Notes: generated by a model from the sequence alone, not told the origin. A DNA stretch of 64,000 bases from Alloactinosynnema sp. L-07 (GCF_900070365.1 NZ_LN850107.1:1240001-1304000), one strand, 5' to 3'. Numbered from the stretch's first letter, positions 24,822 to 33,786 are shown. Translations and numbers: made by a program.

Positions 24822-26081
24822 CCAGGCCAGGACCGCCAGCCCGACCGCGGCGGCGGCGAGCGAGAGCACCGGGGTCCAAAACGGGTACCGATGGATGACG
24901 GCGATCGGCTCGGGGAACCGCGGCTGCCAGAGCAGGGCCGTTTGGGGGACCGCCAAGCCGAGCATCACCCCGACCACCCCGGTGGCCGCCCCGGCGCCGA
25001 TCGCGCCCGCCCCTGCGACCACGGCGAACACCAACGCCACCACCGCTGCCCGCACCCACAGGCGCTCATCGACGGCCTGGGTTATCCCCAGATAGACCAC
25101 CACCGCGCTGATCGCGACCCCGACCGAGGCCACCACCTGCCTGCGGAACGGCAACGCGGCCGCGACACCCAGCGCGAGCCCCAGTGTCATGAGCAGCCAC
25201 ACCGACAGGGTGACCCCGGGGTATACCAGCACGGTTTCCACGGGCCGCGAACCCAGTATCGGCGTGTTGTCGAATTCGATGAAGGTCGTCAGCACGGCCG
25301 ACGCGCTGACCAGGCCACCGACGACCACGACACCGGCGACGAAGCGCGCGCCCGCGATGGCCGACACCCCGATCACCGCGAGCGCGGCCACCAGCCCCAC
25401 GATTCCGCGGGCTCGCACCCAGTCCGCGATGCCCTCGCCGCCAACCTGGATCAGCGGGAGGCCCACCTGGTCGGTCACCGCGAACGCGACTGGGACAAGC
25501 GATGCGACGATGCTCGCGATGAGCACCGGGACCGCTGGGCGCGGCTCTGGAGCGGCCCGGCGCGATAGCCCCACCAGTACCGCGCTCACAAGGATCCCCA
25601 CGCCCGCGACCACAGGCAGCAGGGGCTGCCCGGGTGCGATATAGAGCAGCTCGACCCAGCGCACCGCCGAAGCGACGACATAGGCGCCGAGGACAGTGCC
25701 CGCGACGGCCGCGCCCAGTGCCCACGCCCCCGACCGGCCGATCCAGGCCGCCGCGCCGAGGCCACCGGCGAGGGTCAGCAGGCCTGCCGCGCTCGACAGC
25801 GCCAACACCACCGACGTATAGGGCTCGGCGATCCCAGCCCCTAGCCAGCACATGGAAGCGGCGAGGAGTACCCAGCGCCACCCGACGTGCGGCCACGCCC
25901 ACGCCGCCGCGACCCCGACGAGGGCCGCGACCGGGGCGGCGGCGTGGACGAACCAGGGCGGGTTCAGTCCCGTCATCCCGATCGGCGCGGGCATGAGCAG
26001 CAGGAGTGCCACCGCGGGCAGCACGAGCAGGGCGACGGCGGCCAGTCCGGCGTGGGACTGACGCGGTTCGGTCGAGGTCAT
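24738..26081 (-). CDS. Polytopic membrane protein of unknown function
   Basis: A 447-residue very hydrophobic protein with about 12 predicted membrane spans made largely of Ala, Val, Leu and Gly. It begins MTSTEPRQSHAGLAAVALLVLPAVALLLL, the same opening pattern as the upstream frameshifted gene (TTTEPRPAALAVALLALPA), so the two are likely paralogues from duplication. No transporter or enzyme motif was recognised. Its start overlaps the stop of that gene in an ATGA junction. The hydrophilic C-terminal tail (GRDDAPAVGGDDLDRG) is read antisense to the anti-sigma gene. Confidence 0.7.
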   Translation of the reverse strand: MTSTEPRQSHAGLAAVALLVLPAVALLLLMPAPIGMTGLNPPWFVHAAAPVAALVGVAAAWAWPHVGWRWVLLAASMCWLGAGIAEPYTSVVLALSSAAGLLTLAGGLGAAAWIGRSGAWALGAAVAGTVLGAYVVASAVRWVELLYIAPGQPLLPVVAGVGILVSAVLVGLSRRAAPEPRPAVPVLIASIVASLVPVAFAVTDQVGLPLIQVGGEGIADWVRARGIVGLVAALAVIGVSAIAGARFVAGVVVVGGLVSASAVLTTFIEFDNTPILGSRPVETVLVYPGVTLSVWLLMTLGLALGVAAALPFRRQVVASVGVAISAVVVYLGITQAVDERLWVRAAVVALVFAVVAGAGAIGAGAATGVVGVMLGLAVPQTALLWQPRFPEPIAVIHRYPFWTPVLSLAAAAVGLAVLAWLYRGRDDAPAVGGDDLDRGDVVGVDQG

Positions 26082-26712
26082 CCGCTGACCGTTTCCATTC
26101 TGGGAGTGCTCTCCGCGGAGCTGTTGGGGCGTGGTCGGCTCAGCCAGGGCAGCGCCACCAGCGCGGCCGCCACGATGACAAGGATGACGATCGGCGGCCA
26201 GTCGACTGACCACATGCTCACACGCCCCGGCGAGACCCAGGGTGCGCCGACGGCGGTGACGGTGAAGCCGAGCGTGACGCCGACGAGGCCGCTCGCGACC
26301 CCAGGCAAGCTCGCGCCCACCCCCGCGAACACGGCGACGACGATGAGCAGGATCGCGGTCCGGCCCCAGAACTCGTCGCCGCCGTTGGCGTGGTGCACGG
26401 CGATCGCCGCGAGCGTCGCCATGGCGGCGGCGATCATCAGGACGAACCGCGGGCCGAGCGTCGCGGCCGCCGCGACTATGACAGCTGCCGTCACCGTGGC
26501 GAACAGGCTCGCCGTGAGCGGTGCGATCACCAGCACCGATGTCCCCACGGCGATCGCGCTCACCACGAGAGCCTTGCGCGGATGCCGACCACGCCGATGA
26601 CCGGAACGAACTCGTGCCCGACCCCGGCAGGCGGCAGAAACCGTGTCGCGGCGGCGGGTAGCGCGAGTAGCGCCACCGCGAGCGCCGCTGGGCGCGGTTC
26701 CGTCGTAGTCAC
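26078..26712 (-). pseudogene. Frameshifted paralogous membrane protein gene
   Basis: Reading from GTG 26712 gives TTTEPRPAALAVALLALPAA and then a typical membrane segment to about VIGVVGIRA, but this frame stops at 26560. The coherent membrane sequence (KALVVSAIAVGTSVLVIAPLTASL) continues in another frame to 26078. The switch point lies near 26565-26580 in a short CGCGCAAGG stretch. The frame open upstream of that point encodes only Arg/Ala/Gly-rich shadow sequence. So the gene needs a one-base change to be intact: a true frameshift mutation, a sequencing error, or less likely programmed slippage. A shortened protein could start at internal GTG codons near 26565. Confidence 0.65.
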
Positions 26713-26779
26713 GGGCGGACGCTAGCCGACGGACACGCGCGGGCCGGGGCACAGTGCCGCATTCGTGACCTGGACATAC

Positions 26780-26818
26780 CGAACCGCCCGGCTGGGGGCA
26801 TCAGGCGCGGGCGGTTCG
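26780..26818 (-). terminator. Hairpin terminator downstream of dctA
   Basis: CGAACCGCCCG (26780-26790) and CGGGCGGTTCG (26808-26818) form an 11-bp perfect stem with a 17-nt loop, 28 bp after the dctA stop on the minus strand. It would separate dctA from the frameshifted membrane gene. Confidence 0.75.
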
Positions 26819-26846
26819 ATGATTCAACGAGCAATGACCCTGCGGG

Positions 26847-28181
26847 CTACGGCCGCGAAGCCAGTTCGTGCCTAGGTTCTGGCACCGATTCCTGCTGGTC
26901 ATCGGCGAGTGACTCTTCGTCGAACGGTTCGTCCCCTGCGAGTACCCGAGCTGCCTGCGCATGGTCGAACTCCTTGGTCCACGTGCCGATCAGCACCGTG
27001 GCGACCGCGTTGCCCGCGAAGTTCGTCAGCGCCCGCGCCTCGGACATGAAACGGTCGATGCCGACGATCAGACCCACCCCGTCGACCAGGTCCGGCCGGT
27101 GTGACTGCAGGCCGCCCGCCAGAGTCGCCAGTCCCGCGCCGGTTACGCCCGCGGCGCCCTTCGAGGCGATGATCATGAAGATCAGCAGCGAGATCTGCTC
27201 GCCCGCGCCCAGCGGGGAACCCATGGCGTTGGCGACGAACAGGGTGGCCATGGTCAGGTAGATCGCGGTGCCGTCGAGGTTGAACGAGTACCCGGTGGGC
27301 ACCGTGATGCCGACGACGGGCTTGCTCACACCGAGGTGCTCCATCTTCGCGATCAGCCGCGGCAGCGCCACCTCCGACGACGACGTCGACAGGATCAGCA
27401 GGAACTCGCGGCCGAGGTAGCGCAGCAGCGAGAACAGGTTCACCCGCGCCACCAGCCACAGCAGCAGCCCGAGCACGACCACGACGAACACCAGACACGT
27501 CGCGTAGAAGCCGAGCATGATCACCGCGAGGCTCTTGAGCGCCGACACCCCGGTCTCGCCGACCACCGCCGCGATCGCGCCGAACGCGCCGATCGGGGCC
27601 ACCCACATGATCATCGCCAGGATCTTGAACACCAGCCCCTGAATGTGCCCGACACCGCGGAGCACCGGCTCGCCGCGACGGCCGAGGGCCTGCAAGGCGA
27701 ACCCGGTCAGCAGGGCGATGAGCAGGGTCTGTAGCACCTGGCCCTCGGTGAAAGCCGACACCAGCGTCTTCGGGATGATCCCGAGCACGAATTCGGTGGT
27801 GCCTTCCGCGGTCTTGACCTGCGCCTCGCCCTTGGCGCGCACGGCGTCGGTGATGGCCAGGCCGTCGCCGGGGTGCAGCACGTTGCCGACGATGAGGCCG
27901 ATGGCCAGCGCCACGGTCGACATCGCCAGGAAGTAGCCCAAGGCCAGCCCGCCGACCTTGCCGATCTTGGCGGCCTTGGTGACCGAGCCGACGCCCAGCA
28001 CGATCGTGCAGAAGATTATCGGGCTGATCATCATCTTGATCAGGCTGACGAACCCGGTGCCCAGCGGCTTGAGCGACTTGGCGAAGTCGGGAGCGAACAG
28101 GCCGACCGCGACGCCGAGCACGACGGCGGCGATGACTGCGAGATAGAGATAGTGGGTCCGATCTCGGCGGAGAGTCGACAC
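26847..28181 (-). CDS. dctA: C4-dicarboxylate/cation symporter (DAACS family)
   Basis: A 444-residue inner-membrane symporter of the dicarboxylate/amino acid:cation family. It imports succinate, fumarate or malate with H+ or Na+. Recognisable segments are the HP1 serine-rich motif ILSTSSSEVALPRLI, the TM7 motif GYSFNLDGTAIYLTMATLFVANA, HP2 IASKGAAGVTGAGL and the TM8 signature GIDRFMSEARALTNFAGNAVATVL. GTG 28181 is the start. It is divergent from a CitA/DcuS-like sensor kinase, which is the standard arrangement for dicarboxylate-induced dctA control. A strong hairpin follows the gene. Confidence 0.95.
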   Translation of the reverse strand: MSTLRRDRTHYLYLAVIAAVVLGVAVGLFAPDFAKSLKPLGTGFVSLIKMMISPIIFCTIVLGVGSVTKAAKIGKVGGLALGYFLAMSTVALAIGLIVGNVLHPGDGLAITDAVRAKGEAQVKTAEGTTEFVLGIIPKTLVSAFTEGQVLQTLLIALLTGFALQALGRRGEPVLRGVGHIQGLVFKILAMIMWVAPIGAFGAIAAVVGETGVSALKSLAVIMLGFYATCLVFVVVVLGLLLWLVARVNLFSLLRYLGREFLLILSTSSSEVALPRLIAKMEHLGVSKPVVGITVPTGYSFNLDGTAIYLTMATLFVANAMGSPLGAGEQISLLIFMIIASKGAAGVTGAGLATLAGGLQSHRPDLVDGVGLIVGIDRFMSEARALTNFAGNAVATVLIGTWTKEFDHAQAARVLAGDEPFDEESLADDQQESVPEPRHELASRP

Positions 28182-28273
28182 GGTGGGGGCCTTTCTCGAG
28201 GACTGTGCCGATCACCGTCCCGTCCGGTGTGGGCGGGGTCACCATTGCGTTCATAGCGTTCACACTGATGGGC

Positions 28274-29815
28274 ATGAAGCAGTGGAGTCTGGCCCGGCAG
28301 CTCCTGGTCGTCCAGGTGGTCATCGTCGGCCTGCTCGTGGCTGTCGGAGCGGCCCTGGCCTGGGCGGACGTGGCCGACCGGGCCGAGGAATCGAGCACCG
28401 CCGAGGCGCTGGCACTGGCCAAGGCGATCGCCGCCGCACCCACGGTGACCGAGGCGGTGCGCGGGTCGAACCCGACCGCGATCCTGCAGCCCTACACCGA
28501 GCGGGTGCGCGCCGACACCGGCGTCGACTTCATCACGATCATGTCCCCCGACGGCGTCCGGTTCACCCACCCGAACCCGTCCGAGATCGGCGGCCGCTTC
28601 CTCGGCCATATTGAGGAGGCGCGCGCCGGTCGGGCCTTCACCGAGACCTACACCGGCACCCTCGGCCCGTCCGTCCGCGCGGTCGTCCCGGTCTTCGCCT
28701 CGGGCCAGGTCGTCGGCCTGGTCAGCGCCGGAATCACCCTGAGCGCCATCAGCGCCGATGTCGCCGACCGCTTGCTGCCGGTGATCCTGGCCGCCGCCCT
28801 GGTCCTGATCCTCGGCGCCACCGCGACCTACCTGGTCAGCCGCAGGCTGCGCAGACAGACCGGCGGCCTGGCCCCCGCCGCCCTGAGCCGGGTGATCGGC
28901 TACCACGAGTCGATCCTGCACGCCGTCCGCGAGGGCTTGGTCCTGCTCGACCGCGACCACCGGGTGACCTTGTGCAACGACGGCGTCCGCACCCTGCTCG
29001 ACCTCCCCGCTGACGCCGAAGGCAAGCGGGTCGACGAACTCGGCCTGCCCAACGCGATGGTCGAGCGCCTGCTCAGCGACACCGAGATGCGCGACGAACT
29101 CCACCTGACGGAGACCCGGGTCCTCGTGGTCAACTCCTCGACCGTGGGCAACTCCATGGGCACCGTGGTGACCCTGCGAGACCGCACCGACCTCCAGGCC
29201 CTCACCGGCGAACTCGACACCGTGCGCGGCTTCGCCGAAGCCTTGCGCGCCCAAGCCCACGAGGCCGCCAACCGCCTGCACACGGTCGTCTCCCTGGTGG
29301 AACTGGGCCGCCCGGCCGAGGCCGTCGAGTTCGCCACGGACGAGTTGGCCATCGCCCAACGCCTCACCGACCAGGTCGTCGGCGCCGTCGCGGAGCCGGT
29401 ACTCGCCGCGCTGCTGCTCGGAAAGGCCGCCGACGCCGGCGAACGCGGCGTCGACCTGATCATCGACCCGGACACCGAGATCACCGACCTGGAAATCCCC
29501 GCCCGCGACCTGGTGACCATCCTTGGCAACCTGATCGACAACGCCGTGGACGCGGCGGCGGACAGTGAAGAACGGTGGGTACGAGTGAGCGCGAGGACAT
29601 CCACAGACACCCTTGTGTTGCGCGTAGCCGACAGCGGCGGGGGTCTGCCCGACGGCTCCAGACCGTTCGAACGTGGCTGGTCGACGAAGCCCGGAGGCGC
29701 ACGGGGCTTGGGTTTGGCACTGGTCGGTCAGGCGGTCCGGCGGGCGAGCGGAACCGTCGAAGCAGGACAAGACATCGGCGGCGGCGCCGTCTTCACAGTC
29801 CGAGTACCACGATGA
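28274..29815 (+). CDS. CitA/DcuS-type sensor histidine kinase
   Basis: About 513 residues. An N-terminal TM (QLLVVQVVIVGLLVAVGAAL) and a second TM near 185 (LLPVILAAALVLILGATATYL) flank a periplasmic PASC-type sensor domain with FITIMSPDGVRFTHPNPSEIGG, typical of citrate/dicarboxylate sensing. A cytoplasmic PAS follows. The H-box is QAHEAANRLHTVVSLVELG, with NLIDNAVDA (N-box), DSGGGLP and GLGLALVGQ as ATP motifs. ATG 28274 was preferred; ATG 28268 is possible. It faces away from dctA and is followed by its response regulator. Confidence 0.93.
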   Translation: MKQWSLARQLLVVQVVIVGLLVAVGAALAWADVADRAEESSTAEALALAKAIAAAPTVTEAVRGSNPTAILQPYTERVRADTGVDFITIMSPDGVRFTHPNPSEIGGRFLGHIEEARAGRAFTETYTGTLGPSVRAVVPVFASGQVVGLVSAGITLSAISADVADRLLPVILAAALVLILGATATYLVSRRLRRQTGGLAPAALSRVIGYHESILHAVREGLVLLDRDHRVTLCNDGVRTLLDLPADAEGKRVDELGLPNAMVERLLSDTEMRDELHLTETRVLVVNSSTVGNSMGTVVTLRDRTDLQALTGELDTVRGFAEALRAQAHEAANRLHTVVSLVELGRPAEAVEFATDELAIAQRLTDQVVGAVAEPVLAALLLGKAADAGERGVDLIIDPDTEITDLEIPARDLVTILGNLIDNAVDAAADSEERWVRVSARTSTDTLVLRVADSGGGLPDGSRPFERGWSTKPGGARGLGLALVGQAVRRASGTVEAGQDIGGGAVFTVRVPR

Positions 29816-29897
29816 TCAAACAACCCGCCACGCACAGAACGCAAGGGGCACAACAGAACCACCCAAACGGGCACCCCGCCGCACGAAGGCTCCCGCG

Positions 29898-30602
29898 ATG
29901 ATCTCCGTGCTGGTAGTAGAAGACAACGCGGTAGCAGCCCAAGCCCACCGTGTCTATGTAGAGCGAGTCTCCGGTTTCGCCGTCGCAGGCGTCGTGCATT
30001 CCGGACGAGCCGCTTTGCGCTTCCTGGACACAGGCCCAGTCGACCTCGTCTTGCTCGATCTCTATCTGCCGGACGGGCATGGTCTCGACGTCGTACGGGC
30101 GTTGCGCGCGGCGGGGCACGGGGCAGACGTCATCGCCGTGACCTCAGCCCGCGACCTGGCCGTCGTCCGAGCCGCGGTCTCAGCAGGCGTAGTCCAATAC
30201 CTGCTCAAACCGTTCACCTTCGCAGGCCTGCGAGACAAACTCGAAGGCTACGCCCGCTTCCGAGACCACGTCCGCCACGGCGAAGCCGCCGCCCAATCCG
30301 ACGTAGACGAAGCCTTCGGCGCGCTACGAGGATCAGACAGCGCCGTACTCCCCAAAGGAATGAGCGGCCCAACCCTCGACCTGGTGATCAGCGCGGTAAG
30401 AACAGCCGAAGACGGCCTGTCCGCCGCGGCCGCCGCGGACGAGGTGGGAGTCTCCCGCGTCACCGCCCGCCGCTACCTGGAATTCCTCGCCGACCAGGGC
30501 CAAGTCGTCCGGCGACCCCGGTACGGCACGGTCGGCCGCCCCGAGGTCGTCTACCAATGGGCTCAGAAGACCGGTCCGGTGAACTTCTCCCCAGGCCCCT
30601 GA
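29898..30602 (+). CDS. CitB/DcuR-type response regulator
   Basis: A 234-residue regulator. The receiver domain starts ISVLVVEDNAVAAQAHR with the acidic pair, phospho-acceptor Asp in VDLVLLDLYLPDGHG, Thr/Ser in VIAVTSARD and Lys in YLLKPF. The C-terminal half is a winged-helix HTH (SAAAAADEVGVSRVTARRYLEFLADQGQVVRRPRYGTVGRPEVVY), as in DcuR/CitB. It is expected to activate dctA when dicarboxylate is present. It follows the kinase by 82 bp with GAAGG before the ATG. Codons such as GTA and AGA are more frequent than in neighbouring genes. The 3' end overlaps the convergent DUF1844 gene by 40 bp. Confidence 0.92.
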   Translation: MISVLVVEDNAVAAQAHRVYVERVSGFAVAGVVHSGRAALRFLDTGPVDLVLLDLYLPDGHGLDVVRALRAAGHGADVIAVTSARDLAVVRAAVSAGVVQYLLKPFTFAGLRDKLEGYARFRDHVRHGEAAAQSDVDEAFGALRGSDSAVLPKGMSGPTLDLVISAVRTAEDGLSAAAAADEVGVSRVTARRYLEFLADQGQVVRRPRYGTVGRPEVVYQWAQKTGPVNFSPGP

Positions 30603-30940
30603 CCAGGCTCGTCCGGAAACGCCGAGGCCTCCCGGAACGCGCGCTGCAGCGATTGCAGACCGTCACGGATCGGCGCGGCGTGCGGGCCGAGGTACTCCAC
30701 CGAGGCCGTGACCAGGCCCGCGAGCGCCGTGATCAGCCTGCGCGCCTCGTCGAGGTCCCGGTGGGGGCTACTGTCCGGATCGGCGTCGGCCAGGCCGAGT
30801 CGTTCTGCGGAGGCCGACATCAGCATGACCGCGGCCCGGCTGATCACCTCCACACTAGGAATACTCGCCAGGTCCCGCTCGTTCTCATCTGAGGCGGGCC
30901 GGGCGGTGGTGGCATCAGGGGTGTCAAAGCCGTCGTTCAC
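30563..30940 (-). CDS. DUF1844 protein
   Basis: A 125-residue cytosolic protein of the DUF1844 family. The domain is IPSVEVISRAAVMLMSASAERLGL, followed by the conserved DLDEARRLITALAGLVTASVEYLG segment. The family is commonly found beside infC in actinobacteria, as here. The role is unknown. It starts with GTG 30940 and is divergent from the infC transcript, whose structured leader begins about 30 bp away. The C-terminal 40 bp are antisense to the response regulator gene. Confidence 0.85.
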   Translation of the reverse strand: MNDGFDTPDATTARPASDENERDLASIPSVEVISRAAVMLMSASAERLGLADADPDSSPHRDLDEARRLITALAGLVTASVEYLGPHAAPIRDGLQSLQRAFREASAFPDEPGQGPGEKFTGPVF

Positions 30941-30968
30941 GATCTGCTACCATTCCACGTGCGACCAG

Positions 30969-31185
30969 CCCCCGTTGATTCGGGGGCGGCAAAGTGGAGC
31001 CCCCGCTCCCACCCGAGTCACCGCGAGGCGGCCGGGTCCGGTCACCAGGAAGACACGATTCAGTCGTGTCATGTCTTGTATCTCGGCGCGTGCGTCGAGC
31101 GATCGGTCGGAAGCGGGCCCCGTATGCCATCAGGCAGACGGGGCTCGACGCAGTTCAGGGGACCTCACTCGCGCACGAATTGTTC
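30969..31185 (+). promoter_or_regulatory. Structured leader region of the infC-rpmI-rplT operon
   Basis: About 220 nt ahead of infC with no credible gene but three strong hairpins. CCCCCG/CGGGGG (30969-30974, 30981-30986) has a 6-nt loop. GACACGA/TCGTGTC (31052-31058, 31064-31070) is perfect. GCCCCGT/ACGGGGC (31117-31123, 31138-31144) encloses a nested TGCC/GGCA with an ATCA tetraloop. None is followed by a T-run. Leaders before infC or rplT control expression in Bacillus and E. coli, so an autoregulatory leader (IF-3 or L20) is inferred here. Confidence 0.6.
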
Positions 31186-31791
31186 ATGGACCGAGGAGGC
31201 CCCATCAGCACGGAGACACGCATCAACGACCGCATCCGCGTGCCGGAGGTCCGACTTGTCGGACCCAACGGCGAGCAGGTCGGCATCGTCCGCATCGAGG
31301 ACGCGCTCCGACTCGCGCAGGAAGCGGACCTTGATCTCGTGGAGGTCGCCCCGCAGGCCCGCCCGCCGGTATGCAAGCTCATGGACTTCGGAAAGTTCAA
31401 GTACGAGAGCGCGCAGAAGGCCCGCGAGTCCCGGCGGAACCAGGTGCTCACCGTCATCAAGGAGCAGAAGCTCCGACCGAAGATCGACTCCCACGACTAC
31501 GAGACCAAGAAGCGCAATGTCGTGCGCTTCCTCGAGCACGGGAACAAGGTCAAGGTCACCATCATGTTCCGCGGCCGCGAGCAGTCCCGCCCGGAGCTGG
31601 GCTTCCGCCTGCTCCAGCGGCTCGCCGAGGACGTTCAGGAGCTCGGCTTCGTGGAGTCGTCCGCCAAGCAGGACGGCCGAAACATGATCATGGTGCTGGC
31701 ACCGCACAAGAACGTGAAGCCCAAGCCGAAGGTGACCTCGGCGGACGACTCCGAAGAGCCGATCGAGAGCTCTCCTGAGGACTTGACCTGA
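31186..31791 (+). CDS. infC: Translation initiation factor IF-3
   Basis: IF-3 binds the 30S subunit, checks the start codon-initiator tRNA pair and keeps subunits apart. The N-domain is [23 protein letters not shown]. The linker and C-domain include [41 protein letters not shown] and [18 protein letters not shown] 31186 is the first conventional start, but no ribosome site precedes it. GAGGAGG at 31193-31199 lies 4 nt before an ATC at 31204 that would give a protein aligning with other IF-3 N-termini, so the true start may be the rare ATC. It leads the operon with L35 and L20. Confidence 0.95.
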   Translation: MDRGGPISTETRINDRIRVPEVRLVGPNGEQVGIVRIEDALRLAQEADLDLVEVAPQARPPVCKLMDFGKFKYESAQKARESRRNQVLTVIKEQKLRPKIDSHDYETKKRNVVRFLEHGNKVKVTIMFRGREQSRPELGFRLLQRLAEDVQELGFVESSAKQDGRNMIMVLAPHKNVKPKPKVTSADDSEEPIESSPEDLT

Positions 31792-31879
31792 CCGGTACCA
31801 CCGGTCGACGAAGTACCCCCGAAGGCTGCCGCCCCGAGCGCCCCACCGGCTCGGGACGGCACGAGACGAGGATCAGAAC

Positions 31880-32074
31880 ATGCCGAAGATGAAGACCCAC
31901 TCCGGTGCGTCCAAGCGCGTCAAGATCACCGGCAAGGGCAAGCTGCGCCGCCAGCAGGCCGGGCTGCGCCACAAGCTGGAGAAGAAGCCCACCTCGGTGA
32001 CCCGCAGGCTCTCCGGCACCGCCGAGGTCGCCAAGGTCGACGAGAAGCGCCTCAACCGGCTGCTCGCCCGCTGA
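31880..32074 (+). CDS. rpmI: 50S ribosomal protein L35
   Basis: A 64-residue basic ribosomal protein beginning [21 protein letters not shown], with the conserved [13 protein letters not shown] and [11 protein letters not shown] segments. ATG 31880 follows CGAGG. It lies between infC and rplT in the canonical order. Confidence 0.98.
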   Translation: MPKMKTHSGASKRVKITGKGKLRRQQAGLRHKLEKKPTSVTRRLSGTAEVAKVDEKRLNRLLAR

Positions 32075-32135
32075 CCCCTTTTACTTGCCCACCCAGGGCG
32101 GCTGACCCCGCCCACTAGATCGACAGGACGGAACC

Positions 32136-32519
32136 GTGGCACGCGTCAAGCGGGCAGTCAACGCCCAAAAGAAGCGCCGCACGACTCTCGAGCTCGCCAG
32201 CGGCTACCGCGGCCAGCGCTCGCGGCTGTACCGCAAGGCCAAGGAGCAGGTGCTCCACTCGCTGAACTACGCCTACCGGGACCGCCGTGCCCGCAAGGGT
32301 GACTTCCGCAAGCTCTGGATCCAGCGGATCAACGCCGCCGCTCGTCAGAACGGCATGAGCTACAACCGCTTCATCGAGGGCCTGCGCGTCGGCGGCGTCG
32401 ATGTCGACCGCAAGATCCTCGCCGAGCTCGCTGTCAGCGACCCCACCGCGTTCACCGCGCTGGTCGAGATCGCGCGCGCCAACGCGGGCACCCAGGGCAA
32501 GGCCGAGGCCGCTTCCTGA
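32136..32519 (+). CDS. rplT: 50S ribosomal protein L20
   Basis: A 127-residue protein, [25 protein letters not shown] at the N-terminus and [24 protein letters not shown] later, typical L20. L20 is needed early in 50S assembly and in several bacteria represses its own operon. The GTG start follows AGGACGG. It ends 23 bp before the SpoU methyltransferase gene, likely in the same transcript. Confidence 0.98.
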   Translation: MARVKRAVNAQKKRRTTLELASGYRGQRSRLYRKAKEQVLHSLNYAYRDRRARKGDFRKLWIQRINAAARQNGMSYNRFIEGLRVGGVDVDRKILAELAVSDPTAFTALVEIARANAGTQGKAEAAS

Positions 32520-32542
32520 ACACGCGTTACCAGCGGCCCGAG

Positions 32543-33319
32543 GTGTTCACCGAACGAACGCCTCGGGTCGCTTCCGCGCGTGCCCTGACCCGCCGCGCTG
32601 GCCGCGACAAGGCCGGGCGATTCCTCGTCGAGGGCGCCCAAGCTGTTCGGGAGGCGCTGGCCTTCGGCCGGGTGCACGAGCTGTTCGTCACCGAGGCCGC
32701 GGCCGAGCGCAACCCGTCGCTGGTGGACGTCGACGTCCCGGTGTCCTTCGTGACCGACAAGGCCGCGTCCGGACTCTCGGAAACCATTACGCCCCAAGGC
32801 ATCATCGCCGTGTGCGACCTGGTCGACCGCCCGCTCACCGAGTTGGCCGGTCCCTTGGTCGCGGTCATGGTCGGAGTTTCCGACCCTGGCAACGCGGGCA
32901 CGGTCACCCGGGTCGCCGACGCCGCGGGGGCGGGCTCGGTGGTCTTCGCGGGCGCGACCGTCGACCCGCACAACGGCAAGTGTGTCCGCGCGTCGACCGG
33001 CAGCGTCTTCCACCTGCCCGTGATCCGCGCGCGCTCCCTTGACGAGGTGTTCGCCGCCTGCCGCTCGGCGGGCCTGCGCCTCGTCGCGGCCGACGGCCAC
33101 GCCACCCACGACCTGGACCAGGCCACGGACGCGGGGGAGCTGACCGCCCCGACGGCCTGGGTCTTCGGCAGTGAGGCCCACGGCCTCGATGACGCGGTTC
33201 TGGCCGAGATGGACTCGGTTGTGAAGGTCCCGCTCTATGGCGCTGCTGAGAGCCTGAACCTGGCCACGGCCGCCGCGGTCTGTCTCTACGCGAGCGCCCG
33301 CGCCCTGCGCGCGGGCTGA
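32543..33319 (+). CDS. TrmH/SpoU family RNA 2'-O-methyltransferase
   Basis: A 258-residue SPOUT methyltransferase that would methylate a ribose 2'-OH in rRNA or tRNA using SAM. The N-terminal substrate-binding domain is RRAGRDKAGRFLVEGAQAVREAL. The knotted domain holds the three SpoU motifs: SDPGNAGTVTRVADAAGAGSVV, WVFGSEAHGL and VPLYGAAESLNLATAAAVCLY. It sits directly after rplT, as Rv1644 (tsnR) does in M. tuberculosis. GTG 32543 is the likely start. Confidence 0.93.
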   Translation: MFTERTPRVASARALTRRAGRDKAGRFLVEGAQAVREALAFGRVHELFVTEAAAERNPSLVDVDVPVSFVTDKAASGLSETITPQGIIAVCDLVDRPLTELAGPLVAVMVGVSDPGNAGTVTRVADAAGAGSVVFAGATVDPHNGKCVRASTGSVFHLPVIRARSLDEVFAACRSAGLRLVAADGHATHDLDQATDAGELTAPTAWVFGSEAHGLDDAVLAEMDSVVKVPLYGAAESLNLATAAAVCLYASARALRAG

Positions 33320-33322
33320 CCC

Positions 33323-33718
33323 CTACACCGAGAACCCGGTGATCTTGCTGGGGGTCACCCGGACGATCAGCCGAAGCAGGTCGTTCGACTCGGGCATCGG
33401 GTCCTGGCCGAGGTACTTGTGCGACAGTTTGAGCGGCAACTCCTTCTCCGGGTCGTCGATCAGTTCGACGGTGCCACGGATGTCCACCGACTGATATGGG
33501 TTCGCGGCGTCGAAGACGGTCAGGCTGATCCGCGGGTCACGGATGAGGTTCTTGACCTTCTGCCGCGTCGCGGTGCTGGAGAACAACACCGTGTCCTCGT
33601 CCCGCAGAATCCAGACGACCGAGGTCTGCGGGCTGCCGTCGCGGCTCAGCGTGGCGACGGTGGCGAAGTTCCTCCCGTCCAGGAGCCTGCGGGTGTCGTC
33701 ATCGAAAGTCGCGGACAT
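33323..33718 (-). CDS. PPOX-class F420-dependent protein (split beta-barrel)
   Basis: A 131-residue flavin/deazaflavin-binding protein. It has DGRNFATVATLSRDGSPQTSVVWILRDED, TRQKVKNLIRDPRISLTVFDAANPYQSVDIRGTVEL, the pattern of actinobacterial F420-dependent PPOX-like reductases. It probably uses F420 for reduction of an unidentified substrate. ATG 33718 has GAGGGG at a good distance. It is convergent with the SpoU gene by 3 bp and downstream of the NarL-type response regulator. Confidence 0.88.
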   Translation of the reverse strand: MSATFDDDTRRLLDGRNFATVATLSRDGSPQTSVVWILRDEDTVLFSSTATRQKVKNLIRDPRISLTVFDAANPYQSVDIRGTVELIDDPEKELPLKLSHKYLGQDPMPESNDLLRLIVRVTPSKITGFSV

Positions 33719-33786
33719 CGGGTTCCCCTCATGATGTTGATGCTCGTGAGTAGGAACAACAGCGGGCGTCCGGGTCTTCCCGTAGA

